Below the pieces are notes generated by a model, which made no database searches, had not been told where the DNA came from, and was given only the letters and a program-made list of their open reading frames with translations. Below are positions 53,540 to 64,000 of a DNA stretch of 64,000 bases, one piece after another. A program made the translations under genes and the position numbers. Location: the NCBI GenBank assembly GCA_930367205.1, contig OV884015.1:36819288-36883287 (forward strand). Reading direction: 5' to 3'. Source of the stretch: Acanthosoma haemorrhoidale (lineage: Eukaryota; Arthropoda; Insecta; Hemiptera; Acanthosomatidae). Each line of letters begins with the position of its first letter. The first letter of the stretch is position 1.

Positions 53540-53880
53540 TTATTCTTGACAGTTTACGCCTTGGCATGTTTTATAAGCAGTAGTTATCCGGTGTCGCGGT
53601 ATGCCGGCACGCATGAGAACGGTGTGAATGAGACGGAACGAAGCCGTTAAAGAGCGCGAGGACCCCCGAACGAGACAGAGGAATGCTGAAGATTTAGCCC
53701 CTCTGAACCCTTTGATACCCCGCCGGACCCCGGGGCACTTCCCTATAAGGAACGTCTGCTTTCTAACGCGAGAGAAAGTGCATCGCACTCATGTCTCCTC
53801 GCTAATCGTGAGGGCATCCGAGGCTCGCATGGTCTCTCATCATGTATACTTTTCATATCGTTGCGAAGATAGTACTTAAG
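53540..53880. other. GC-rich block, open on both strands, function unknown
   Basis: Both 53540-53788 (minus) and 53628-53879 (plus) are open, the usual effect of high GC. No splice sites of quality. Could be an unknown repeat, an enhancer or an old insertion. Confidence 0.25.
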
Positions 53881-54209
53881 ATTACGTAATGACGGTTTTT
53901 CTGCTTAGATATGATTTCTATCAAAAAGAAAAGAACTCCATGAACAAAATAGTCACTTATTCCCTCATTAGTAAGCGAGAGACGGGCCAATGAAAGTCTT
54001 TGTTGATACCGAAGAGTATTTGGATTATTGTGGAAGCTGTGAAGAAGTGGACCGTGTCTAACCGGAATAGGTTAGAAGAAGGTATCGTTGAAGGAGAAGA
54101 AGCCTAGGCATAATGTTATGCGTCTTCATAGATGAATGGCCTGTGTAGATAGGGTGTCCACTGCATGTTAAAAACTCATATAACATGATGCTTCATACAG
54201 TGCATGATG

Positions 54210-54320
54210 CACAGGTGTTCTGAAAAGTTTCCGACCTCAAGATGAAGATGATAATAAAACAAATAAAAGCTAGTGAAATAAAAGCTTTGTTAGGTCGGAA
54301 ACTTTTCAGACCACCCTCGT
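54210..54320. mobile_element. Mariner-type miniature element (MITE), about 110 bp
   Basis: GGTGTTCTGAAAAGTTTCCG (54214) with ACCT matches the complement of AGGTCGGAAACTTTTCAGAC (54292) with CACC at 23 of 24 positions. The right end goes on to CCTCGTA, and ...ACGAGGGT...CTGAAAAGTTTCCG is the usual terminal pattern of mariner elements. The right flank has TA; the left outer bases are diverged. Only about 54 bases lie between the repeats, so it codes for nothing and differs from the TIRs at 12823. Confidence 0.8.
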
Positions 54321-54324
54321 ATTA

Positions 54325-55680
54325 ACTATGTTTCTAGCGTGATTCATATACTTGTTTCATATAGAACCATTAGGTTGATCTTAACCCATCGCACAGTCTG
54401 TATGACGTTACCGTGATTCCCTTAAGTTCTACTCATCGAACTATTAATGAATAAATAATTAATGTCACTTATGTCAAGATTGTTTATATCGTCGGGCGGA
54501 ACTTGTGAGAACAGGCTGACATATAGATTAACTGAAAGATAATCATTACTCCCGTAGCCTTTAAAACAAAACATATTGCTTTAAATACAATCGATATTTT
54601 GAATAGTTTTTGGTATCTTGACTTTGCCAAGTATCAGTAATGATAGAAAAAGGTGTGTCAAAAAGCACTCTACCTCCTTTCATTATGAAAACAGGGTTTT
54701 AGCCGTAAATGCACAATACGTTTAAAAATACAAATAATAAAAACATCAGAATTTCAATAATTTGAAATTATGTTTAGTTGTTATGATGTTCGATATTAGT
54801 CTTCTGATATTCTGTGTCTTTCAATTTGAAACTGTTGAAATAGCTTGATCTTGCTACAATACTCATATCTCATTCATTGGCTTAGCAACTCAGGTTCAAT
54901 GTACTAAGAGCCCAGGAATGCAGTTATGGGGAGTTACACTAAGTGTCGTAACCAGCACCTTTGACCTGGTAGGGATTTAGGTCTCGCCATAAGTTGGTAT
55001 TGATTTTACAGGATTAAAATATTTGGTATTGATTTGTCCTTTTTAGGATTTAAAAGCGATTTTTCCCATTAATAATTATTCACAAGAAAATATACAATAA
55101 ACTCTCATGAGTTGTCTTATGTATGAATAACGAATACTTAATACAATATTCAATAATAGTCAGCACTTAAGTTTCTTTATTTGTAAATAATAATCGAGAT
55201 CATTTCATTTTGATTGTTACCAATATGAGAAGTACTTCTTATACCTTAACCTTTATAAAGACGTTTGAAATTCGGTATTAATAAACTTTTAAGGCACAGT
55301 TTTGTGTCTTTAGTGTAAATGAATTTAAAGGATGATTTACTGAACTTCACGAACGTTGTACTTATGGTTGGCCAATAGTTTATAGAACTGACGACGAATG
55401 AAAATGAGCTTTCAAAACGTGTTTAGTAAATTTGGCTTTTATGGGCTTTGTTTTTTTTGCAAAGAAGCTCTCCGCCCTTTATATATATATATTTTTTTTT
55501 GTTCCATATCCCCTTGTTACAAATTTATATATGTACAAAATATAGATTCTACAAACGAATCTGTTTACAATTGCTTCATTGTATTTCCTGTAGATTGGCT
55601 AGATTTTATACAAATTCGAGTATACAAAATAGTGATCTGTATTGTACAAAAGTACAATGATGTACATTATACATTAATGG
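54325..55680. other. AT-rich DNA, no gene seen
   Basis: 54890-55000 is a little less AT-rich. The two overlapping frames at 55398-55694 are AT-driven, with a T run and TATATA inside. Confidence 0.4.
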
Positions 55681-55681
55681 A

Positions 55682-55885
55682 GTTAATTTATTAAAAGTGA
55701 TGGGGCTCACCTTATTTATCATTAACTCAGTACTAACTTACATCTAACAATAAAAACTTAAACTAAATCTTAACCTAATTTTTTCCCCCGACAGTCTGTT
55801 GCCATCGATGCGGGAAGGGTGGTGGGGTTATTGTGTCTGTGAGGTGCTGCAACGAGTCAAAAAACTTGATGTGTCTGATATAGGC
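55682..55885 (-). repeat. Fragment of a gypsy LTR related to 1820-3043
   Basis: GTGATGGGGCTCACCTT, a tract of AACTAAA-type repeats, GCCATCGATG with GGGA and CGAGTCAAAAAACTTGAT recur in the order seen at 2542-2735. On the minus strand GGTGAGCCCCATCAC is the best-kept string. Only this part of the LTR is recognised. Confidence 0.65.
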
Positions 55886-55889
55886 TATT

Positions 55890-56860
55890 ATATGATTATA
55901 CCCTTTATATATTTAGCGAGACAAGTTTTAAAATTCATATAATTATTTATAATGAGAGTGAGGAGGCTTCAAATTTAAGAATATTCTGGTTAAAAATATG
56001 ACCGTCCAGTGATTATTTTATAATTGATTAGGATCTGGGTTAAACTCCTGGGGTTTTAAATTTTTATTATATTATTCTTGAATAATAAAAAGAAAGTAAA
56101 TGCCTCACTTCATATTAAATAGAAACAATTATCAATTAAATTAGGGACAACAGTCTATTTTGGATGCTAATTAACATTCATCAATGATATATAAACCATT
56201 AAGTACCACCAATAACTTGATTTTGAAGAGGCAGACAAAGAAAAATGTAAGAACAAAAGGGACGATTCGTTTTCTTAATTTTCAATTTGTTTCATCTCAT
56301 TATGTATTTATATACAAACATTGAAAAATCATTTATCGTTTATTTTATTGCTGCTATACAATATAGACACGCCTCAAACTATAAAACAAGCGAAGATGAG
56401 CGACTATTGTTTACTGAAGAGGCAGCTGGTCCTAGATAGCAACAGATATGCCCCCGTGTTACGCAGCCCTACCTAAAACGGACCCCTGTTTTTTGTAGCC
56501 CTTGGACACTACCTTCTCTGGAATCGACCTACTAATATCCTATTTCGGTATAGCCACAGTTTCACTTTAGGGGCCACTAAACTATTCAAAAACTTACCTA
56601 AGTCTATCAAACAAAACGATTTCATGACTTATTCACTCAACACAGTCAACGTGGTTTCATCGTTAAATTAACCAGGTGATTGTTTCACGCGCGTTACCGA
56701 ATTGAGATTGGTTTAGTTTTTTCACATTCCAAGTGTCTAGAATGATCGTGAGTTCGCATTCCTTCCTGCATCTGGCGAGGCTGTTCATTTCCACCATGTA
56801 TCCGCCATATTTATAATTACTTAATATTTTAACTAATATATATATATATATTATATCCTA

Positions 56861-56901
<41 letters not shown>

Positions 56902-57699
56902 TCATAAGGAATATCCTTTATGGAAATATTTTAAACTTGTTTGAATTCAATATGAAATTTCCAATCATGTCAGATTACATGGGTAATTAAAAACGGTTAT
57001 TATTATTAAAAAAATAGTTATAACCCGCTCTGCAAATGATCATTGTTGACTCTTTGATCATCTTCATGCAATTAGAATCCGTTTAACTACTAAAATAACT
57101 GATCACTATGACAAATCCTAGCAAATAGCTATGACACAATCCTAAACATGTTAGTGAAACCATAATTATTTATTACCGATTAATAAAAATTAATTTTTTT
57201 TGGCGTTGGTTGTATTTATTTGGTTATTGGACTATCTGACAAACATCCGTAGCACTTAAGCAATTAAACATTAAAATAATTTTCAACACTAGTGACCGGC
57301 AAAATCATAATGACTAGTAGGTACATCCATTTTCGTTTCGATGCACAAGTGTTTTATTTACAAAGCCTCAACGTTCTAATAAAAAAAAAGGTAAAATGTT
57401 CTCTTTCTAGAAAATTCTTTGATAAAAAATTCTTAATCAAGAGCCTTACGATAGCATCTTGCACTTAATCGAAGAATATAAGAAAGGCAATCTACAAAAT
57501 ATAATGTTCAAGTTTTAAGAACGAATCATTTATTGAATAAACAAATAAATTTTCCGATTGAAGACTTTCATTTCAATATTTGGAAGCTCACTTAAACTGG
57601 ACGATGTATTAGTTTATAATTTGTTTTATGCATTAACATTTTTTAAAAATATAAATGTATGAGTGGAGATTCTGTTAAGCTCCTTAAGGAAGTGAGACC
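55890..57699. other. AT-rich DNA, one isolated minus-strand donor
   Basis: A consensus donor GACTTAG|GTAAGT (exon end 56598, minus) follows a short frame starting ATGAAATCGTTTTG (56625). No other exon signal was found. Confidence 0.35.
56838..56900. repeat. (TA)n microsatellite, interrupted
   Basis: Two TA runs separated by TTATATCCTATC. Confidence 0.95.
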
Positions 57700-58285
57700 A
57701 CTCCCAAAGCGTCAGGTTGCAAGAAGTAGCTTTTTTATTACATTATTTTTTTTCCCTTTGGTTCCAGAAGGCGTGGAATAATTTATTGCACTGGCTAGTG
57801 GAGTGGGGGCCCGATACCCCGGACAAATGTAAAATATGATTGCAACCGGAGTTGATTGATAGAGGAGAAGATAGAGATGAATAAAATTTGACATTTGGTT
57901 GAGGAGATATCGAGAGAGATAGCCATCTGGCCGAAGGACTGTGGGCTAATTGCAGGCCACCAACGCGGCGGGGTGTCCCTCAAAACCGTGTTTATGGCTT
58001 GAATCTGATTATGGTAATGCAGCAAAAACGGAAAAAAAACAAAAAAAAAAAAACGAAACGGGAAACATAAGAGGAGGGAAAAGGGAGAAAAAAAATTCGG
58101 CGTTTAACGAGCCCACGTCCGTTTAACGCGGAACCCGTACGGTAAACATTTGGAGAGATCTCTGTTTGATGACCCCCGCACACCTCCGCACGGAGAAGTT
58201 TTAAAAAAATTTAAATGCCCGGCGAGCAGCTCCGTTGGTGTAGTTAAACGGGACCATTCATGGGAGGAAGCCATTCATCTTTTAT
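57700..58285. promoter_or_regulatory. GC-elevated block, possible enhancer or exon
   Basis: A plus-strand acceptor-like CCCTTTGGTTCCAG ends at 57768, followed by a short open frame (KAWNNLLHWLVEWGPDTPDK) up to a stop. 57950-58270 is rich in CG-containing strings such as AACGCGGCGGGG and CGTTTAACG (twice, about 58097 and 58119) and has TTTATGGC (Hox-like). The minus frames here owe length to A runs. Coding is unproven. Confidence 0.25.
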
Positions 58286-59439
58286 ACATACGTAATGTAA
58301 AATAATGGCGCAATTCTTACTCAAGAGATTCTGATTCTTTTATACAAGGCATATCTTATTCTCGACTTCCTACACTTACTGTGCTCTCCGCGTTGACCAC
58401 AAATTTAATTTTTTCACAAATCAAGTTCTTGAAACGCTTCAGTGACATGAAATAAGACGCGGAAACAGAAAGCATTGCTGCTTTCTTAGCAAGGGTGTCA
58501 TGTTTTGCTTTAAGGACATACGATAGAAGAGTAATTTTCTTTTAAAAGAGGAAATGTAGCTATGATACAATATAATTGTAGGCTTAAAGAATCATAATAA
58601 AGAGGTGTAATACTAAATTTTTTTTAAGCACTATTTTAAAAAATAAGATTTTACTAATGGGTTTGCTAGTAAAATCAAGGGTATACTTCCCAAATAAGAC
58701 CGCCTAAGTTCAAAAGCCTTCTAACACATTACAAAACCGTGATATTTATCAGCATGAGTCATAAGAGCCCATTGGTGACCTAAGATTTTGTAGACAGACT
58801 GCCATTTATGGTCGTACTGCATCTTGATTCTGAGCAAATCTGGTCACTATAACGCTCAGCTGCGCTTAGTTGAGGTCCCTGTCTAATAACCCCAGAGCTA
58901 TTAAAGTCAAATCCCGGTAATCTATAACCCATTTCGATAGTTTGGGTCTTTGTCTTTGTAATCCTATTTAAGTGGTTTGCGTAATCCGTGGTCTGTTAGA
59001 TATATTTTGAATCCTAAAGTAATGCATTACTTGGTGTGTGGAATTTTAGTCATAACTTTCACTATATATTTTTTTATGGGTTGCAACAGTAAATTGGTCG
59101 TTCAGCACTAGGATATTTCGACACGCCTAAACACCGACCTGCTCTGATACACAAGCATAATCATTCATAAGCCTTCCTAGGCCATTCATTCTCATATATT
59201 TGCACAAACTTCTCCAGTCCTTGTTCTTTCTTACATTCGCGCAGACTTTCCGTTTTGACTCTACTTATGTCGGGTTTCTTGTTGCAACCAAGCTTTTGCA
59301 TGCATAAACAATGAATCTGCGTAAATACCTAAGCTTGTCCAGAGGGAGGCCTTTATCCAACTAATTTTGAGATCATTACCCTTTTCGCACAGATTGTTTT
59401 ACCTTCTATTGAAGTCACCAAGACACTGTTCAGAAATGC
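58286..59439. other. AT-rich DNA, no gene seen
   Basis: Nothing recognised. Confidence 0.4.
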
Positions 59440-59771
59440 ATACATGGAGCTCCTGGAAGAGGAAGGAATTGCAGGCTGACATACTCCGAAAGAGCAAGTG
59501 CTCAGTGGAGGGGGTAAGAGGCGGTCTTGCCCGGTAGCACCTCCCCCACGGCCTGCCGCTACTGGTCTTCCCCACTCCTGGCTACTGTTCTGCCTTTTTT
59601 ATCAACCCTTTCCTAGCCACCAATCACCGCTTTCTTCTCAACACTTAGCCGCCATTTTGTGATGTGGTTCTGAGCAGTCTCCGTGTGACGTGCGCTCAGC
59701 ACTTGGACATGAGTAGTTTCTATTGTGTCGATAATCTCCCAACGTTATTTGGTGTGTTCGGTATTATTTAA
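59440..59771 (+). promoter_or_regulatory. Promoter-like block with CCAAT, YY1 and CRE-like sites
   Basis: GC-elevated, with CCAAT (59620-59624), GCCGCCATTTTG (59648-59659, YY1/Pho core) and TGACGTG (59687-59693) within 75 bases, the style of a housekeeping promoter. The first ATG after them (59709) opens 20 codons, MSSFYCVDNLPTLFGVFGII, to a TAA at 59771; a weak donor TTTG|GTGTGT lies inside. A first exon is possible, not shown. Confidence 0.35.
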
Positions 59772-59774
59772 TGT

Positions 59775-61019
59775 TATGAATTAGTGAATTCACGATCAGT
59801 GGTCTAGAAATTCTCATTTTTCATTAAATACTGATTCTTTTTATTTGGTAATAGTTTGGAACATCAATTATAAAGAAAATCACCGTATATATAAAAAATA
59901 TTTTCACAATGAGCAAACTGCATACGTAAACATGATAAGTATTAAGACTAAAATATTAGTGAATATTGGTATAATATAAAATTCGATAAGTATAATACAA
60001 AATAATAGATAGTAATACAATAGTTATAGGTAAATGGATCATGTCGAGTGTTCAAAATATCAGTTGCTCAGGTGATGGATACAAGTCATCTTAACAAACT
60101 TATATGTTTTATTAGGGTGAAACTATCCCATTATGGAAAGTGTAGGAAACATAAAATAGCTCCCTACCGTTTTTAGTTTAACATCGACACTCTTTTTATG
60201 CGCTTTTTGCTTTCTTTGACATTATAGTGTCACATTTCAATTCCTAATATCGTGAATCAACTGGCTGACAATAGGTACACGGTATTTTTGACAATGGTCC
60301 ATCTGAGGTTAAACACATAATTAGACACTGTTAGATAAATAAATATCCGGTCGTTATTTGATGAATAGAAATTGTAAAATTAAATATGTAACGAATAGCC
60401 CTATATAATAAGAAAATTACCTTAAAATTGTCAATAATATTACTTTTGAAAATTTTCACACCCTTAGCAGAGCTCCTGGTTGGTGGAGTTGGTGGAGCAA
60501 GATTACTTGCTTTCTCAGATACATGGAAATACTAATAATCCCATTTTCATTACCAAAGGAAATAGGTCGTTCATTTATGAATAAGTTTAAATATCATTTG
60601 TTAACAGCCGCCGTAGGTAAATAAATGACTAGTAAATTGAACGTTTCATCAAAATAATCATGGCATAACGGTGAGCGTTTATTGGGGTAACTTCCCCCAT
60701 AAATTTAATCTTGGAAGGTTCAACTTCGATGTTACTGTTAACTTTTTTTTTATTTTTCAGAATATTCTCAGGTAGCGTTCCATTTCCATCTCCACGTCCC
60801 TCCATCATCAAAATAGGATAGTTAATTTTTGAAAATCTTCATAAAGACCATAGTCTATTGTTACAGTGACATCCAAATTTATCTTAGTAAGATGTGATAA
60901 AGTGTTGTTAGTTACACAAACGATTTTAGTAATGTCTATTTTCAGTTTTTATGCAGAAGTATTGTGATTAGGATTTCGCAATCCCCTTCTATTTCCTTCA
61001 TAAAGATTGTTTTCCTGTG
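59775..61019. other. AT-rich DNA with one strong acceptor-like site
   Basis: CTTTTTTTTTATTTTTCAG ends at 60760 on the plus strand, followed by two short open frames of about 17-19 codons ending at 60816 or 60829. The minus frame 60629-60811 covers it and is Lys-rich because of the T run. Confidence 0.3.
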
Positions 61020-61285
61020 CAGGGACGTTGATGGTCGATGTATTAAAATGTTTTAAATAAAAGCTGCACGGCTGTTGACTCGGATAATGACTGTTGACGC
61101 TGGTACAAGTTAATTACAGATGAGAGATAAAGATGAGTGATGACTGGGCGACAATACATCAACCGGGCTCACAAGGATCCGGCACCTTTTTTATTGACAT
61201 CCTGGCACCGATACGGCTGCTAATAGGCTCTTGTTAACTCCCACACGTCGGGGACCGCACGCATACATCACTCCACTGTCATGAT
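61020..61285. promoter_or_regulatory. GC-elevated block with clustered GATA- and homeobox-like motifs
   Basis: TTAATTACAG, GAGAGATAAAGATGAG, TGTTGAC (twice) and TTTTTTATTGACATCC within 150 bases, no open frame. Enhancer is a possibility only. Confidence 0.2.
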
Positions 61286-62639
61286 GAGAAGGGTTAAAAT
61301 GGTAGAAAGAAAAAAAACACATTTAAGTATTGATAATATTTTAAATAATTAACAACTTTACAGCTAACAAAAGCCTTCACAAGAGTACCATCTGCTTTGG
61401 ATGAGGTTTATGCTTTGTAGTCACACCGCAGCCGGAACACATTAAGGAGCAGATCCTGGATTTAGGCTTGTTACTTTATTCAGATATCGTAAGCCCCATA
61501 TGAAAAGCTTACCAGTTGTTAAATTATTAGCTGCTTACTAGTCCCTGTTATTTTTTTATATAGCAATTTAAATCATTTCTCTTAGCACATGTATTATACG
61601 AGACCTTAACACGTTCGTATATAAAAATAGTGCTTGTTAATTCTATTCAAGTCAAATTTTAAAGATGAGTCGAATTGAACCAAAAGATTGTAGTGTATAA
61701 CTTCTGAAAACCTGGCAGATATTACATGTGATTAAAATTAATATTACAAATAATTAATTTTTTTCTTGCGAAAAGAAACGTTAAGTTTCGCACTTTTAAC
61801 TTACAGACTTTGGTAACGCAATAAAAAATACTTAACGTGGTGATTACTTGGGAAATCGGATATGTTAAATATACATTTTAACAATTTCTACGTTCATTAT
61901 TCTGGCCTTTGAATTTCTCTACAAAAAAATGAAAAATAAATCGTAGCTATAGATCATGAAATTCAAATTTTCGTTCTTGAGTTCTACAAATTAATAATCT
62001 CCAATTTAAGCCAAGCATCAGGATTTGTTCTTTACCTTTAGGGTTTTATCACAAGCTTCAATAAATAAATTAATTTGCAACAACTGAGCGCTGAAGGTGT
62101 CAATGTCCAGAATATGCCACATCTCCGAAATTTTTTTAACTAAACACATGACAAGCCAATTCGTACCAAATCGAAAATTTTATTTTTACTTGGCAAAATT
62201 ATGCTCCTCTCCCCTCGTTCTTTAGCTCAACACTGCCTTTTTAAGAAGTTCTTTTATAAGAAGTAAGTTTAAAAAGTGGATATCACTGGTTAGACAAAAA
62301 TTCACATAATGTTCTGCTGCACATTGGCAGGGGTCAACTATGCAGGTTTGTACAGGTAATATCTGAACAAGATATATTATATCTGAGCGCGTTTTTGGGG
62401 AGATATTTTCCCATGTATTACTACTTTAACATTCCTCAAAGACAGGAGAAATTGGGATAGATAATGCATTCACTAATTTCAATCTTGTTTTTTTTTATGT
62501 GTGTGTCTACGATTGATTTCCTCGCGTTGATCCCATAGTACACTAATGCCTAAATTATTTTCTGAAATAAAAAGTACTGGGGAAAGTTAGATATTTATTG
62601 CCGGTTGCCGGAGAGTGGTGTAGCGATAAGATCAGAGAA

Positions 62640-63180
62640 GGTATAAAGTTCTGGATGAATTTGTCCGCTGGGGGTAAGTGAAGCTTGAAACGCAATATCC
62701 CTCTAGGGACGAGTTAGTTCCGCCTTCAGCGACGATACATCACAGCTTATAAATTGGTCCTCCAATTTGTTCGCAGTATCTTTGGCTGCATCTTGTCCCA
62801 ACGCTCGGCGGGCGTAAAAAAAAAAAAAAAAAAAATCAAATTCCGCCCCATTAATTGTCCTGAAAAGAAGTATTGAACTTTATTTTATTTATTTGTTTTT
62901 TTTTTTAACCGACTTTACGCCTCAAACGGCAGTAAAAGTTTATCGGTTTTGGCTTTGACGGGGTATCCTCGACAGAGCATGGCAAAGATCGGCCCTGGCA
63001 AAAGGTATTTATCAGTGAGATACGCGCGGTCGGCGGCTGGGTCTATCTCTGGCAAAGTGCCGCCTTATCTCTCCGGGCGAACGTAAACATTTACTGTGCC
63101 TTCAAGCGAGAGGGAACTTTTTTCTCTCCTAGCGGACTGTTTTTAGCACGTCTGGTTGCCATGAAAATGTCTAATGTTTT
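62640..63180. promoter_or_regulatory. GC-elevated block, candidate enhancer
   Basis: Contains CCCCATTAATTGTCC, TTATCAGTGAGATACGCGC, TCTATCTCTGG, TTATCTCTCC and GTAAACATTTAC (homeodomain-, GATA- and forkhead-like). TGGCAAAG-type strings repeat at about 62979, 62996 and 63051. Interrupted by an A run at 62817-62837 and a T run near 62900. No frame. Confidence 0.25.
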
Positions 63181-64000
63181 GCCTAGTCTTACTTTTAAAA
63201 ATACATTTGTGCGGTCAAAATCGACATAGTATACTATATGAATAGTATTAACGAAAAATTAAAGTGAGCTTTAGCCCTATTTGGTAAAATTTAGCCTAAT
63301 CACTTCACCTACAATTTTTTTTTTTTTGTAAACAAGCGCTTTCGGCGATCATATCACCATTCTCACAAAAGTTTGAAAATCAAATTGAAATATCATCAGT
63401 CCTATTCTAAAATTATGATAATAAGATACTTAGTAATGTCGGTACAGCCGTCGAAAGCGATTGTATCAATATAGAATAAATTGTGGGTAGACCAGAGAGT
63501 GGTGAACATTTATTAATATGCATAGCCCAAAACCAGCCGGGTGGAAAGTGATTTTATGACCCTTTCATAAATAGACGTTGGTGGTTTCTGACAGGATAAT
63601 CCGGATTTTTTACTCCAAAAAATAATAACTTAAAGGTTTGAAAGAAATACACAAATAATAATAGTGATAAGGAAATTCGAAAAAAAATCGTGATGATGGT
63701 ACCCTCATAGGTATAGTAGACCTAACCATTCTTCAAATTGGTTTAGATTAAATTTTCTGAAATAATCAACAACCTTATCTGTTTTTGAGCAGTATTCGTC
63801 GTTAATAAAAAAAAATGACCAATAAACAACAATAGTTCGTATTAATAAACTTAGCACAAACATTTAAAGAACGTAAATTAATTGAAATTAAGTACCATGT
63901 AACTTTTTAAAGTCATTGGAAATCCCCTCCATCCCCGGATCGATCGCGTGAAGAGGACAACATAATTTGAAAATAAACGATACTATTTCGCTTAAGTACT
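63181..64000. other. AT-rich DNA to the end of the window
   Basis: No gene, repeat or RNA recognised. Confidence 0.4.

Noticed and set aside
53540..53879. Open frames on both strands, 82-83 codons
   Set aside because: Same reasoning: GC-driven, no splice sites or family features.
60629..60811. Minus frame MMMEGRGDGNGTLPEN...
   Set aside because: Its Lys-rich centre is the complement of the T run of a plus-strand acceptor; no splice or family support on the minus strand.
1..64000. CRISPR array, bacterial operon or prophage
   Set aside because: No regularly spaced repeats, no ribosome binding site pattern and no dense coding; the window is eukaryotic.

Overview
The window is AT-rich, gene-poor animal DNA, most likely from an insect. 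The evidence is the set of mobile elements: a mariner-type transposon with a DUF4817-like N-terminal domain, jockey-clade LINE remnants, and two Ty3/Gypsy elements whose primer binding sites match tRNA-Trp and tRNA-Phe. Introns, short exons, SINE-like tRNA heads and many simple repeats also fit. Nothing bacterial, no CRISPR array and no intact tRNA or rRNA gene is seen. Nearly all long reading frames are dead transposon genes or chance frames; host coding DNA appears only as a few short candidate exons that I could not assign to families.

Layout. 1-3670: a tandemly duplicated repeat whose first unit is split by a 3'-truncated Ty3/Gypsy element on the minus strand (1.2 kb 5' LTR, tRNA-Trp primer site, gag, protease, start of RT). 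3670-9400: AT-rich DNA with a short candidate exon (4533-4593), a possible ratchet splice point (7168), a LINE C-terminal scrap (7855-8015) and a degenerate 110-bp tandem repeat. 9417-9978: 3' tail of a jockey-like LINE with an internal duplication; related tails lie at 16613, 36845 (with part of its ORF2) and 47383, all in the same orientation. 12821-13577: a mariner with both TIRs and TA duplications but a gutted transposase. 19540-20660: a tRNA-like SINE head and a convincing minus-strand terminal exon with a poly(A) signal.

24663-29933 is a complete but inactivated Ty3/Gypsy element with two 185-187 bp LTRs, carrying a roughly 270-bp foreign insertion inside RT. Directly after it, 29934-31680 holds gag and protease of a different LTR element. 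31780-37640 carries LINE, SINE and dispersed-repeat debris and one candidate exon (34935-35088).

40775-44345 holds two related minus-strand segments that look like decayed tandem copies of the promoter and signal-peptide exon of one gene. 48400-48990 is a GC-rich island with CCAAT and GC boxes, a good promoter candidate; 59440-59775 is a second. 50932-51091 is another candidate minus-strand terminal exon. 52285-52345 is 5S rRNA-derived, and 54210-54320 is a 110-bp mariner miniature. The last 12 kb contains several GC-elevated blocks that could be enhancers.

I do not see a new multi-gene system. The best leads are the splice-bounded exons missed by ORF calling, the duplicated promoter/signal-peptide segments, the truncated gypsy copy with apparent target-site duplication, and the 5S-derived sequence. 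All homology statements come from reading motifs by eye; no search was run.
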